Shown here in pieces: positions 26,585 to 36,317 of a stretch of DNA of 64,000 bases (positions are counted from its first letter, which is position 1; each line of letters begins with the position of its first letter). The notes under the pieces were generated by a model. That model saw only the letters and a program-made list of their open reading frames with translations, searched no databases and was not told the origin of the DNA. A program made the translations under genes and the position numbers. The DNA comes from Acrasis kona (taxonomy: Eukaryota; Heterolobosea; Eutetramitea; Acrasida; Acrasidae): positions 16,870 to 80,869 of the forward strand of contig JAOPGA020001371.1 in NCBI GenBank assembly GCA_026419775.2, in the 5' to 3' direction.

Positions 26585-26834
26585 ATTGTTTGCACCTTCA
26601 GGCCAAACTATTATTTATTAAAGTTTACTTCACAAAACAATTACGAACATTCTTCTCGTGTCACACATGCAAACTTATTAAACAATAAATTTTAGATTGC
26701 TCCTTAAACGCTTTAGTATTATTAGTTCGTTGTATAAGTTTTTACATCTTCTGTTCACCATATTGACTGATCATTTAATTGAGTTGGTCAACCTCTTCAT
26801 CAAAACATCCTTGTACTGACATTGGAATACAAGG

Positions 26835-27241
26835 ATGGGCATAAAAAGAAAGAAGAACCCGGTCGATATCAGCGGCGTCTCAGAATACGAAAACGGACCA
26901 ACAAATATAAGTGATTCTCCACCCGAACAGCATCGGAAAAAAAACAGAGGCGAACCATACCGGCAGCATCCAAGAGAGTCAACGACGGTAACAGACGAAG
27001 ACTACGATACAATGATCCCAACGGCCGATGACGACTTCCTTGATTCACAAGATGATTACTATACAAATTCTGACTTGTTTGTATCAAGTCATTTAAACGA
27101 TAAAGACTCTAAAGAAAGATTGAAAAGTGATCTTGTTGATGATGATTTTTATAATGGTAAGTTTCAAATTTGTAGAACATTAATTTAACTGCATTAATTT
27201 AAGTCTTTGAAGATGATTTTAATGACGACGATCTAGACTGA
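26835..27241 (+). CDS. Small acidic protein, function unknown
   Basis: ATG at 26835 opens a frame that is spliced at 27157-27203 (GTAAGT..TTTAAG) to a short last exon encoding VFEDDFNDDDLD and a TGA at 27239-27241. The product has about 119 residues. It begins with a basic stretch (MGIKRKKN, a possible nuclear signal), followed by Ser/Thr/Pro-rich sequence and a strongly acidic C-terminal half. No domain is recognised. The intron that preserves an acidic tail supports a real gene. Confidence 0.55.
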
Positions 27242-27388
27242 GAATATGTAAATTATCGAGAAGCATGTACATCTATGACTAAAATAAACATACACTTATC
27301 TTTGGTGCTTAATTGACTGTTACAATATATTTTGGCGTTTGACGTGACAAATTTTTTAACGGTTTGTCTTTTTATCAGAAAAATAAAT

Positions 27389-28699
27389 ATGATACAGGCA
27401 CTCAACAGTCTTAAGAAGAGGAGGATCAATGACAACACATCACAATCTTCGTCGAACACTTATGAAGAGAAAACAATCCAAAGCCCTCGTCATAAAATAC
27501 CAACATCCCCACAAACACCAACAAGAAGACGCTTAAGAAGTGTGCAAACAAAACTGGTAGAAATCAAAAGAGCCCTCACACCAAAGAAAAACACTCCTTC
27601 AAAGGCACTTGACAAGTCCTTTTCAAAATCTCCCCTCACCTCACCTATCAGAAAGATGCCATTGACGCCAAAAGAACCCACCACACCAAAGACTCCACAA
27701 CATTATAATTCATCGTTCAATAGTCCAGACTCAACGCCTGTCAAGACACCAAAGAGGGTTCCACTATCACCTATACCATTCAATATGGTAAAACAAATGA
27801 AGTCTCCCCAATCTCCAGCGGCAGTAATCATGCATAACAACTACATGCGTCAAGTGGGATCTCCTGATTCATCATTTCGCAGCACTCCACCACACAAGTC
27901 CACATTGACAGATCAACTCAAAAACACATCACCGATGAAAAAAGGATCACCAATGAACAAAGGGTCCCCAATGAACAGAGGATCACCAATGCAAAGTACC
28001 TCTCCAGCAAATCGTTCAAAGAAGGGTTCACCAGCCTATACCCCACCAAGAAGAATAATAACAAAAAAGGAGAGTACTCTGCAAAGGGTGAAGAGTTATA
28101 GAAAATCAGCATCACTGGGGAAGAGGTTTAGAGAAGAAATGGAAGAAATGGAGGATTCGGATGTTGAAGAAGCGACTACTAAATTCGATGATGTCTGTGG
28201 GAACATGTTTATACCGAAGGAAAACAAAACATTCATTTATTGCTTGAAGGTTTTTGTGATGGACGCAAGATTTCTTGTAAATACTGAAGTAGGATTTAAG
28301 GCTTTCAGCGACCCCTACTTTACTTTAAACGTGGGAGATTGGAAGGTGACCAGCAAGGTGGTTAAGTCCACTTTATGCCCAGTATTTAACCAATCTTTTA
28401 CTTTCCTATTAAACAGCGAGAGAGAACCAAGAAAGCATCGGGAGGGCTTCAACGAAGTTATACATTGTGACGATCACTTCGAGGATCCAGAGCTTGTTTT
28501 AAGAATGTTTGATCACGACAGAATATTTCAACATACATTCATTGGAAGAAAGACGATACCATTGGCATCATTTTTGAGGGAGGCGCAACTCAACGAAAAG
28601 AGTTCAGTGTACAATAATTGGATTAAACTGGAAGGAGTACCGACCGGTGAAGTAAGGTTAGTAATGGTTGTAGAGCAAGGAGTAAAAATTACATTCTAA
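27389..28699 (+). CDS. C2-domain protein with long Ser/Thr-Pro-rich N-terminus
   Basis: The first ATG in frame is at 27389 (MIQALNSLKKRR) and gives about 436 residues without introns. The N-terminal ~265 residues are disordered, basic and full of SP and TP sites (SPRHK, TPKKNTP, TPKTP, SPDSTP) that suit CDK/MAPK-type kinases, with a short tandem repeat of GSPM units near 27940-27995. From about residue 285 a C2 domain follows: FIYCLKVFVMDARFL, FSDPYFTLNVG, STLCPVFNQSFTF, LRMFDHD and a C-terminal GEVRLVMVV strand. The C2 fold is confident; calcium binding is uncertain because few of the loop Asp residues are evident. The stop lies 15 bp from the stop of the convergent SNAPC3 gene. Confidence 0.8.
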   Translation: MIQALNSLKKRRINDNTSQSSSNTYEEKTIQSPRHKIPTSPQTPTRRRLRSVQTKLVEIKRALTPKKNTPSKALDKSFSKSPLTSPIRKMPLTPKEPTTPKTPQHYNSSFNSPDSTPVKTPKRVPLSPIPFNMVKQMKSPQSPAAVIMHNNYMRQVGSPDSSFRSTPPHKSTLTDQLKNTSPMKKGSPMNKGSPMNRGSPMQSTSPANRSKKGSPAYTPPRRIITKKESTLQRVKSYRKSASLGKRFREEMEEMEDSDVEEATTKFDDVCGNMFIPKENKTFIYCLKVFVMDARFLVNTEVGFKAFSDPYFTLNVGDWKVTSKVVKSTLCPVFNQSFTFLLNSEREPRKHREGFNEVIHCDDHFEDPELVLRMFDHDRIFQHTFIGRKTIPLASFLREAQLNEKSSVYNNWIKLEGVPTGEVRLVMVVEQGVKITF

Positions 28700-28714
28700 A
28701 TTTTGTAAAACTTT

Positions 28715-29962
28715 TTATTCATGATAGTATCGAAACACTTCATAAGAGTACAGTAGCTTTCCTTCATCATCATAATGTAGTTTTCTGTAGCAAGTGTCGC
28801 AAAAGAACGATGGTTCATCCGCAGTATACTTGTCCTTGTAAGTGACCCATTGTGATGGGTAAATGTCACACACTCCACATTTTCTTCTTCTAATCTTGGC
28901 CTGAAATGTTCTTATTGGATAAGCGAACGCATTATCGTTGTCGAGGTCATTGACCAACCTCATTTCTGTGAAAACAATGTAGTGCATACAATTTCCCTGA
29001 TGGCAATAAACATATCTCTCGTGCAAGCGCAGCTGTAAATCATAAAACGATGCTTCTTCCATTCTTTTCGACTCTGAAGGAACATTTTGAAGACCAGATC
29101 TAACGCCTCCAACATTCTTCTTGTAAATTTTAAGTTTTTCGTCGTTCATCCATTCTATAAGTTGCTTGCTGTAATCCAAGTTTCCTGCGTCGCGCATGTC
29201 TGAATAAAATCGATTCTCGATGAAAAAATATCCACTCCGAGTGTCTGGTCCATCGAGGGTGTGATCGCTCAAGCAGTAAAGTACATCTCTGAGCTCCGTT
29301 AGTTTTTGACTGGCACGGACAAGAAACTCTTGGGTCTTTGTATTGGTCTCTGGATGGAATAGTGCTACTTTTATAACAAGCTCGTCGCTGGGAATGTCAC
29401 CGCGTAATGCTTGCCCAGTTTGTGGATCTCTAACAACGTTCGAATACATCATGGATGGTGTAATGTAGTTTGGCTCTTTTTTTGATATGAGGTTGCTGTT
29501 TAAAAGTTTATTGACATCTGATAGGGATTTTAGAGAAGAACCTCCAGTGTTTATGCTCATAACCGTTGGTATGTTGGTAAAGTCGATTGTATTATTGACT
29601 TCTGGAGGGGTTGAGTTAAATTTTTTATCGGACTCCTCGGTTCGTTCCAGTTCTTTCACTATGGCCGCCTCTATAATGTCATAGTTTGTTGTTATTTTGA
29701 GATCAGTTGCATCTAGAAAAGGGTCGGATTCTGAGGTGTCTAATTCTAGTGTTCTATTTATTAAATCTCTTTCCCTGGCAAGACACTGCTGCCAAGTTCT
29801 TCTAAATACCCTTACATCCAGTAACGGACAATCTTGTGCAATATGTTCGGGCAGTGAGGAAGCTTGTGGCGGTAATGATGAGGCTGCTTGTGTTGTAGAT
29901 CTTATACGACCTTTGCCATCGTTCGCCCTTGGTTTTTTTGAGTTTGCTCTTTGTTTGCTCAT
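28715..29962 (-). CDS. SNAPC3: snRNA-activating protein complex subunit 3 (SNAP50)
   Basis: A single exon from ATG 29962 (MSKQRANSKK) encodes about 415 residues. The C-terminal half is the diagnostic SNAPC3 zinc-binding region: HQGNCMHYIVFTEMRLV, then RRRKCGVCDIYPSQWVTY, then EPSFFCDTCYRKLHYDDEG. In other eukaryotes this protein binds the proximal sequence element of snRNA promoters and recruits Pol II or Pol III. The N-terminal ~180 residues are low-complexity and not conserved in type. The start lies 44 bp from the ATG of the divergent PAP2 gene, so the two must share a very short promoter region. Confidence 0.88.
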   Translation of the reverse strand: MSKQRANSKKPRANDGKGRIRSTTQAASSLPPQASSLPEHIAQDCPLLDVRVFRRTWQQCLARERDLINRTLELDTSESDPFLDATDLKITTNYDIIEAAIVKELERTEESDKKFNSTPPEVNNTIDFTNIPTVMSINTGGSSLKSLSDVNKLLNSNLISKKEPNYITPSMMYSNVVRDPQTGQALRGDIPSDELVIKVALFHPETNTKTQEFLVRASQKLTELRDVLYCLSDHTLDGPDTRSGYFFIENRFYSDMRDAGNLDYSKQLIEWMNDEKLKIYKKNVGGVRSGLQNVPSESKRMEEASFYDLQLRLHERYVYCHQGNCMHYIVFTEMRLVNDLDNDNAFAYPIRTFQAKIRRRKCGVCDIYPSQWVTYKDKYTADEPSFFCDTCYRKLHYDDEGKLLYSYEVFRYYHE

Positions 29963-30006
29963 AAAAGAGATTACAAAAGTCAATCTGGTAGTAGCTTACA
30001 ACATCA

Positions 30007-30716
30007 ATGAAGAGTCTGATAGATATTGACAAAAGGGTTTCCAGTTACATCTTTTACCATGGTTCAGATATTGTGCAGAAAAATAGTAAATGGAGAGGAG
30101 CTCTAACCAAGATTTGGAAGTTGATAAGCCTTACCAATGATGGCATATTGTGGGTTGCAATGTTTCCTGGTTTAGTGTACTACTCAAGAGAGGTACATAG
30201 ATTGGGCTACACTAAGGGTAATAATTCCTTATACGCAGTATTTAAGCCTAACAACGTTAATGTATGTCATAAACAAGTATACAATTTGATAATTTCTAGT
30301 TCTTGTATCTTTGTTTGTTTGTTGATCTCTGCTTGATATATACGGTAAAGAATACATTCAAAAGGGTAAGACCTTACGGTTCCGTTCATATGGATCAAGA
30401 AAAAAAAAACAACAGGACAATACTTGAACTAGACATTGGTCCAGATAAATTCTCTTTCCCCAGTGGTCATTCAAGTAGGGCCATGGTAATCACAGGTTGC
30501 GCCATACTCTTGCATCATAAATCTCCCAATTCAGTCACTGCAAATGTTAGTGCTGCACTTGCGGTGTGGTGTGCTACCATTGGGATATCAAGGGTGTGCT
30601 TAGGAAGGCACTATGTTACAGATGTTATAGCAGGATTAGTATTAGGGGCATTTGACATCTGCGTGGGCTCGTTTATTTGTTCCAAAATTCCAGTTAAAAA
30701 GTACTTTTTATTTTAA
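30007..30716 (+). CDS. PAP2-superfamily membrane phosphatase
   Basis: Two exons (30007-30261 and 30300-30716) give 223 residues. The intron is 38 nt (GTATGT..TTCTAG). The three phosphatase motifs are present and in order: KNTFKRVRP (KxxxxxxRP), FPSGHSS (PSGH) and SRVCLGRHYVTDV (SRxxxxxHxxxD). Hydrophobic segments around ILWVAMFPGLVYY, the exon junction (FLYLCLFVDLCLIY), the AALAVWCATIG stretch and the C-terminus fit a multi-pass membrane protein. The family removes phosphate from lipid phosphates or dolichyl diphosphate; the substrate cannot be read from sequence. Confidence 0.88.
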
Positions 30717-30847
30717 AATATATTGCGTCGTCATTGTCACAATTGTGTTCGTAAATGATAGAATTTTTTATAATGAAATTAAACCTTTAAAGTAAAAATT
30801 GTTTATTTGACATTAAAACTCCCCATGTCCTGCGTTTCTTCAATGTT

Positions 30848-31562
30848 TTAATTTGCGCTAAAGTAGTCATCAATTCTGCTGGCTGTTGGTGATCTTGGTG
30901 GTAAAGATACAATCATTCCATCTAATGCCCTTTCCAAAACAATTTTACAAGCGAGACGTGAACTAGCACTTGTGAAAAAGAGTTAATAAATTGATAACTC
31001 ACGTGGTTGAAGCTCCGAAAGCAATGTCGCAGGTTGCCGCTTCATCCTCATCGGGTTGTATCATGCTATCGTAGGCCTCGTTTGAGACAACGACGTGGCA
31101 GGATGTACAATAGTCTAACGAACCGCAGGACTTACCAGCCCATAGAGGGAGCTCGTGTTCTCTTATAACATCCAATAGGGACTTCCCTATTAGTCCGCGA
31201 ATGGGTATTCTTGAACCAAAATTGTCAACAACGACGACTTCTACTCTTTATTGAATGTAGGTATGATTGATTGTGTTTGGTTTACGTGTTATCGGTAGTT
31301 TGAGGGATGTTTTCTGCTATTTTATCAGAAGAATGGCAAATAAAAGCAGCGTCCAACTGGTATTGCATAACTAACTGTTCAATATCGTCTACATTTGATA
31401 TTTTATACCTTTGTGTGATTGAGAAAATGCTCTAACATTAAAGCCTCTTCCTACACGGCATAACCTGTTCATGAACATGTTTGTTGGTTGTTTTAACTGG
31501 TCAACTTCACCCCGAATTTTTGAGAGCCATTTGGTTTGGATGGACTGGGAAGAAACTGAAAT
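30848..31562 (-). CDS. [2Fe-2S] ferredoxin of adrenodoxin type (four small exons, 5' end uncertain)
   Basis: A gene without a long single-frame ORF, assembled by splicing: 31562 (or ATG 31478) to 31409, 31388-31286, 31245-31003 and 30968-30848, with introns of 20, 40 and 34 nt. The exons fit in one frame to a TAA at 30848-30850; from ATG 31478 the product has 178 residues. The iron-sulphur cluster ligands are clear: CGSLDYCTSC (C-x5-C-x2-C) followed ~35 residues later by RLACKI. Around them are the usual VEVVVVDNFG start and an acidic helix (QPDEDEAATC). The segment before the domain is Arg-rich (MNRLCRVGRGFNVRAFS), resembling a mitochondrial presequence. However, the frame is also open upstream to a splice-like site at 31563, so the true start may be further 5'. 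Expected role: electron donor in mitochondrial Fe-S assembly or monooxygenase reactions. Confidence 0.8.
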
Positions 31563-31852
31563 CTAAGATGCAGCAACATTTAATTATACAAAGAGGCACT
31601 ATTAATGTGAACCAAAAGTAGGTCATACATATTTTGTCGATTACAACATAGATGAAATCCCATAAAGTGGTGATATTTTACCTGGTGGTGTTGAGTTCAT
31701 CACATGAAGGCTTTGCAGTCATTCATTTGGATTTTGTTGCATACGCAGAGCACACAAAAGCGAAACAAAATAATGGTTGAATCAAATAAACTTTAATGTA
31801 GTACAATCACATTACGAATTTGATGTGTTTGAAATCAATATTAACAAATAGA
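31563..31852. other. Intergenic, possible first exon of the ferredoxin gene
   Basis: About 290 bases between the recognisable ferredoxin exons and the GH17 stop. On the minus strand a short ATG-led stretch at roughly 31720-31680 precedes a GTAAAA donor-like site, but I could not join it in frame to the exon at 31562. No other coding signal is seen. Confidence 0.3.
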
Positions 31853-33741
31853 TTATACTGGAACGTTATAACAAGTATAGGGTGCATCACCAGAGCAAAT
31901 GCCCCAGTTCGTCTCAATAGCCAAATCACTATCTCCCTTCCATAATTCTCTGAATGCCGAAAATAAATTAATCGGCCTGTTGTTGATTCTGAACAAATCA
32001 ACAACAGCTTGCACAGATATTTTTTGGTTGGCATTGTTTCCTGGTTGGCAAATCTTTCCACTAACAGTGTTTGTTGCTATAATCTCTTTTCCACTCGGTG
32101 CACCTGGCCATCCAAATTCAGTCAATAAAATAGTCTTTCCTGGGTATGCATTTTCAATTTTCTTGATGGCAGCAAGAGTCCATGAAGCAGCTGATGTTGG
32201 TGTGGCGCATGTGAATGTACCTGATGTATACAAATTTGCAAACCATCTTGAAGATTAGAATGGACGAAAGGATTAAACTTACGGGTAGTTGTTCACTCCA
32301 ATAAAGTCCACATTGTTGGATACTGCAGTCCAAGTACCATAATTCGACCACGTGTTTGATGTATCAACGACGCCAATTGGTTGCACGATTCCAGATGCCC
32401 TCAACATTGATAAGCACTGGTTGATGAGCGCCGCAGTGGATGCAGTCACTCCTAAACTTTGTCCCAATTCGTTTCCACAAGCTACTCCCAATACTGTATC
32501 TGGGTACTGCTTAGCGACAGAGATTGCAGTATTGATGAGGTTCAAATTATTGGTTGGATTAGCTGAAAGACCAACAATACCAAGTACCGTTACACCATTA
32601 TCTTTTGCGACTTGTACAGTTGGCTGTAGAAGACTGTAGATCATGATATTTCTGTATTTACTACTCGCAACAAGTGTCTTCATCAATGTCTGAGTCAAGG
32701 TGATTGGAGCTTGTTTCCATGGTGCATATGGTGTTACCCATGAACTGAAACTAATAGAACCAGGTGACGTGGCGTTAGGGGTCATTGCTTGTACTAATCT
32801 TTCCATGCGAGTTAATGGTGCTTTTGTTGGTGCAGCGGTAGTGGTTGGTGCAGCGGTAGTGGTTGGTGCCTTGGTAGTTGTTGGTGCAGCAGTAGTAGTA
32901 GGAGCTTTTGTGGTAGTTGGTGCCTTGGTAGTTGTTGGTGCCCTTGTTGTGGTGGGGGCATTTGTAGCGACACAAGCACATTTATCCGCAGGTTGGGTCA
33001 TACCAAGATCATACCAGTGAGCATGTCCCGCTGGGCATGTCCAACTTAAATGTTAATGATATCATCATTTAAATTGCTTACCAATTATATGATGGAGCCA
33101 CTGTGGTCGGTGTAGATGTCGTTGTTGGTGCTATAGTTGTGGTGGGGGCTTTCGTGGTAGTTGGTGCTTTCGTAGTAGTAGGTGCAGCGGTGGTAGTGGG
33201 AGCTTTAGTAGTGGTTGGTGCAGCGGTAGTTGTTGGCGCTTTTGTGGTTGTCGGAGCTTTGGTTGTAGTAGGTGCAGCGGTGGTAGTAGGCGCTTTAGTT
33301 GTAGTCGGAGGTGTGGTACATACAGCACGAGTCTTTTTAGTTTTGGGGTTAGGAACGCATGCACAAGGATCTGATGGTTCGGTCATTCCAAGATCATACC
33401 TATAATGTTATTAAAGTCAGTACATTCGTGAACGTTACCAGTGTGATTCTCCAGGCGGGCACGTCCAGCAGTCTTTTGAGGATACAACAGCTGATGATGG
33501 AAGACGAATTCTTTTTGGTGTACCCTCTATGCATTGACACTGGTCTTGCGAGTTATAAGGAGCTGGTAATCCATACAAGTCCCATCTAGCCCATCCTTCG
33601 GGACATTCTTCGCTAAAATTGTTATGACTTTGTGATGCATGGTGATGCCATACCATGAAGATGTTGTGGTAGAATTATCCTCTTGGCAATAAATAATGGT
33701 AGCAACTGCAGCTAAGATGGATAACAAGATAGCTGCCTTCA
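31853..33741 (-). CDS. Secreted GH17-family beta-glucanase with Cys-rich modules and mucin-like Thr linkers
   Basis: ATG at 33741 starts a signal peptide (MKAAILLSILAAVATIIYC). Next come three Cys-rich modules of similar pattern (CPEGWARWDLYGL.., CPPGESHWYDLGM.., CPAGHAHWYDLGM..), each followed by D/Q-x-C-x-C and, for the last two, a linker of APTTTK repeats. The C-terminal ~300 residues are a glycoside hydrolase family 17 barrel, with the acid/base Glu in VACGNELGQ and the nucleophile Glu in LLTEFGWPGAP. Introns of about 34-40 nt are clear at ~32244-32279, ~33020-33060 and ~33400-33435. A further ~26-nt one, or a frameshift, is needed near 33640. GH17 enzymes cleave beta-1,3-glucans. A cell-wall-directed enzyme or a cyst-wall remodelling role are both possible. 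Confidence 0.85.
32812..32962 (-). repeat. APTTTK-coding tandem repeats (second linker)
   Basis: Imperfect 18- to 21-nt units encode alternating APTTTK, APTTTA and APTTTR within the GH17 protein. Their Thr clusters suit O-glycosylation. A longer block of the same kind lies at 33110-33312. Confidence 0.85.
33110..33312 (-). repeat. APTTTK-coding tandem repeats (first linker)
   Basis: About eleven imperfect 18-nt units encode TTTKAP/TTTAAP repeats, forming a mucin-like spacer between two Cys-rich modules of the GH17 protein. Prone to length change by slippage. Confidence 0.85.
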
Positions 33742-33943
33742 TGGATGATTGTTTTTTCTTGTCTAGTGGTGTATAACCGAAAGCAGTTTTATACTTTGAT
33801 CTCACCGCACTGAATTCCAATTTAAGTAATCAAAAGCAGGAATGGCTATTCAACGATCGAGTCAAGAATCGAACCGAATTATCTTTTCCCCCGCAACAAC
33901 AAAAAACCCGACCGATAATCAGTTGACAATTTTACAATAAATT

Positions 33944-36115
33944 TTATTGAGCCTTCATTAAACAAAACAAGGTTGAAGTGAAATCAGATGTCTTCTCGGA
34001 GGGAATTTCAATGGCTGCACTACCAAACCCAACATGTTTTACATTTCCGGAAATGTCCAAATCTTGATAAGCCTTCTTGAAGCAACTACCAAATTTATGA
34101 CCAGAAGATCTGGTACCAATTCCAACAATCAAATCACTCCGCGAACCATCCGAGTTCGGAGTGGGCACGCTAATAACGATTGGCAATTCAATTTCGTCGG
34201 TTCTTCTGTATATTTCCATAAACATCAGACCAAGTCGACTCACCGTCATGGGCGATAACACCAAATCACCGTTACCATCGTCACCATCACCGTGGTTGTG
34301 TTCTTGATTGGTGTTGCTGGACGAGAAGCTATTCAAATCCATCGCCTTCAAGAATATACTGCGGAATGCAGTGTTGCGACCTTGTGAAGAGGAAGTATCC
34401 ATTTTAAAAATGATTTGTTTGATCATTGCCCTTTGCATATGTATGCTCCTTTGTATGCCCTTGCGTATGAGCGTAGTATTGCCGTTCAAGGCTTCGTAGG
34501 CAGTAGTAAAGTTATTTTCCCACAAATCTGCACTCATGTGATTACTGCCATTGGCACTTCCTTTAGGAAGACTAGAAGTAGGCATCTCCATCAAGGCTAT
34601 CAGCGAGTGGACCATGTCGCTTGCGCTTACTTGTAGAGTGGATCCGTAGTGCTTAATAAAGCTACTGTACATGACATTGCTGAGTTTATAGTCCTTACAT
34701 TCCTTTTTGAAACCAGCAAAGAATCGATCCTTATCAGATAACATCATATTAGAATAGTTTTGTTGGCATTGAGTCAACCCAACACCGATACGCGCCAACA
34801 AATCATGTAACTGTTTATTTGCATTATGTTTATATAAATCAAGTTGGCTCATGATGCTCATGGTGTGCCTCATGCTTTCATACAGCGACCAATGCCTGTA
34901 CAGCATTAATTTGAATTCGCATTCTTGAAATGAAATTCTCTCGTCATCAGTCACCGGAATCATTGCGCCGTCATCTGTCAGCATTTGTGGCCGTATCGAT
35001 GGATTGGTCTCCACCACCCTTCCAAAGTACCAATTCATCAAATTCTTGTAATCGTGATGTGAAATGTATTCGAATTCCAATTGTTCCGTTAATCCTACAA
35101 TTGCACTCCATAGCACATTGTTGTGTAGTCTTGATGAGGACAGGAGAGACGTGTCTGAAATTTGAATCATTTTGTAAATCAAGTGACTGGATGGAGGTGC
35201 GCGGTATGATTTTCGATAATATTTGGCGGCCATAATGTACGTTTCGAAATCTTCCTTTGTTTTGAAATCTCTTCGGCGAACGCCCAGTGGTTCATCTTGC
35301 TCATTATCATCATCGTCATCATCACTTCTTGTGCGGTTACGTGCAGTTGGGTCGTACTCATCGTCGTCGAAAGCTCTGTCGTCGTCCTCTTCGTCGCGGT
35401 CGATAAAATCGTCGAGGTCATCAAGATCATCTTGATCAAAAAATGCGGCGTCGATTTCATCTTGGTCTTCGTCCATGTCGTCTTGGCGTGTTTGTTCTAC
35501 TTGTGGTTGAGTGAGAGCGTCAATTTGACCGTGATAATTGTCGAGCTTTGAAATCACGTTCCATGTGTTTTCTAGTGTGGCATCGTTTTGTTCTGAAAAT
35601 AATTTTGAAAATGGTTCGAATTGTTCCCCATCAATGGTGTCTTCGCTAACGAAAAATAAATTCTTGTTAAACTCTGTTCTGCCGAATATGTTTTTTAGGT
35701 GAAATGGTCTGTGAGAATCAATTACATAAACAACTTGATGTGGCTCAAGACAGTTTTGGAATACAACTGCAGATAAATCCACCATGGCACCACAATTTAT
35801 GACAAAGATGGTTTTTACCTATAACTTCAATAAAAACGTTTATTAACAAAACTTACTGAGTAATTTCCTTTTAGATGTGAAATACATGCTTCATTCATTG
35901 AGTAGTAGTTGGATATAGGTATGATATCGTACTTTATAGATTCGCATTGGAACAAGGACTTTTAAAATTTAGTTTGGATGAAATTAACATTTTACCGCAA
36001 GCATGCGCAGAGAACATAAACTATCAACATCATACGCCACGAACAGCAATACGTTTTTATGATCTGATTTTATGCTATTGAACACTGTTTTGAACTCTCG
36101 CACCTTTATCAGCAT
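33944..36115 (-). CDS. CDC45: Replication initiation factor CDC45
   Basis: Three exons: ATG 36115 to ~35995 (MLIKVREF.., VLLFVAYDVDSLCSLRML), a second exon at ~35955-35860 (SLFQCESIKYDIIPIS), and the long exon from ~35816 to the stop at 33944. The introns are GTAAAA..AAAAG and GTAAGT..TTATAG. The long exon begins VKTIFVINCGAMVDL and contains NCLEPHQVVYVIDSHRP, the acidic CDC45 insert (poly Asp/Glu, ~35280-35490) and the C-terminal FGSAAIEIPSEKTSDF typical of the family. About 680 residues. CDC45 joins MCM2-7 and GINS to form the CMG replicative helicase in the nucleus; the DHH-like fold of the N-terminus is retained. Confidence 0.92.
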
Positions 36116-36317
36116 TTTCGCGCCTTCACAGTTTGGTTGGTTGATTCTAACCGCAAAATTTGAAACCAAAATTCTTCTGCTTACAATCTACATTTTTCAT
36201 ACAAAAGTCCAACATGACATATGTCGGTGCAACAAATACGAATTTTAAAGATTCAACACAGGGAGAGAGATGACAACGCGGACACTCTATTCAAATTTAA
36301 AAATTGCCTGAAAATTA

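Noticed and set aside
32352-33405. Plus-strand Val/Gly-rich ORFs across the GH17 gene
   Set aside because: These are antisense readings of APTTTK repeats; the GH17 sense strand has a signal peptide, catalytic motifs and splice sites.
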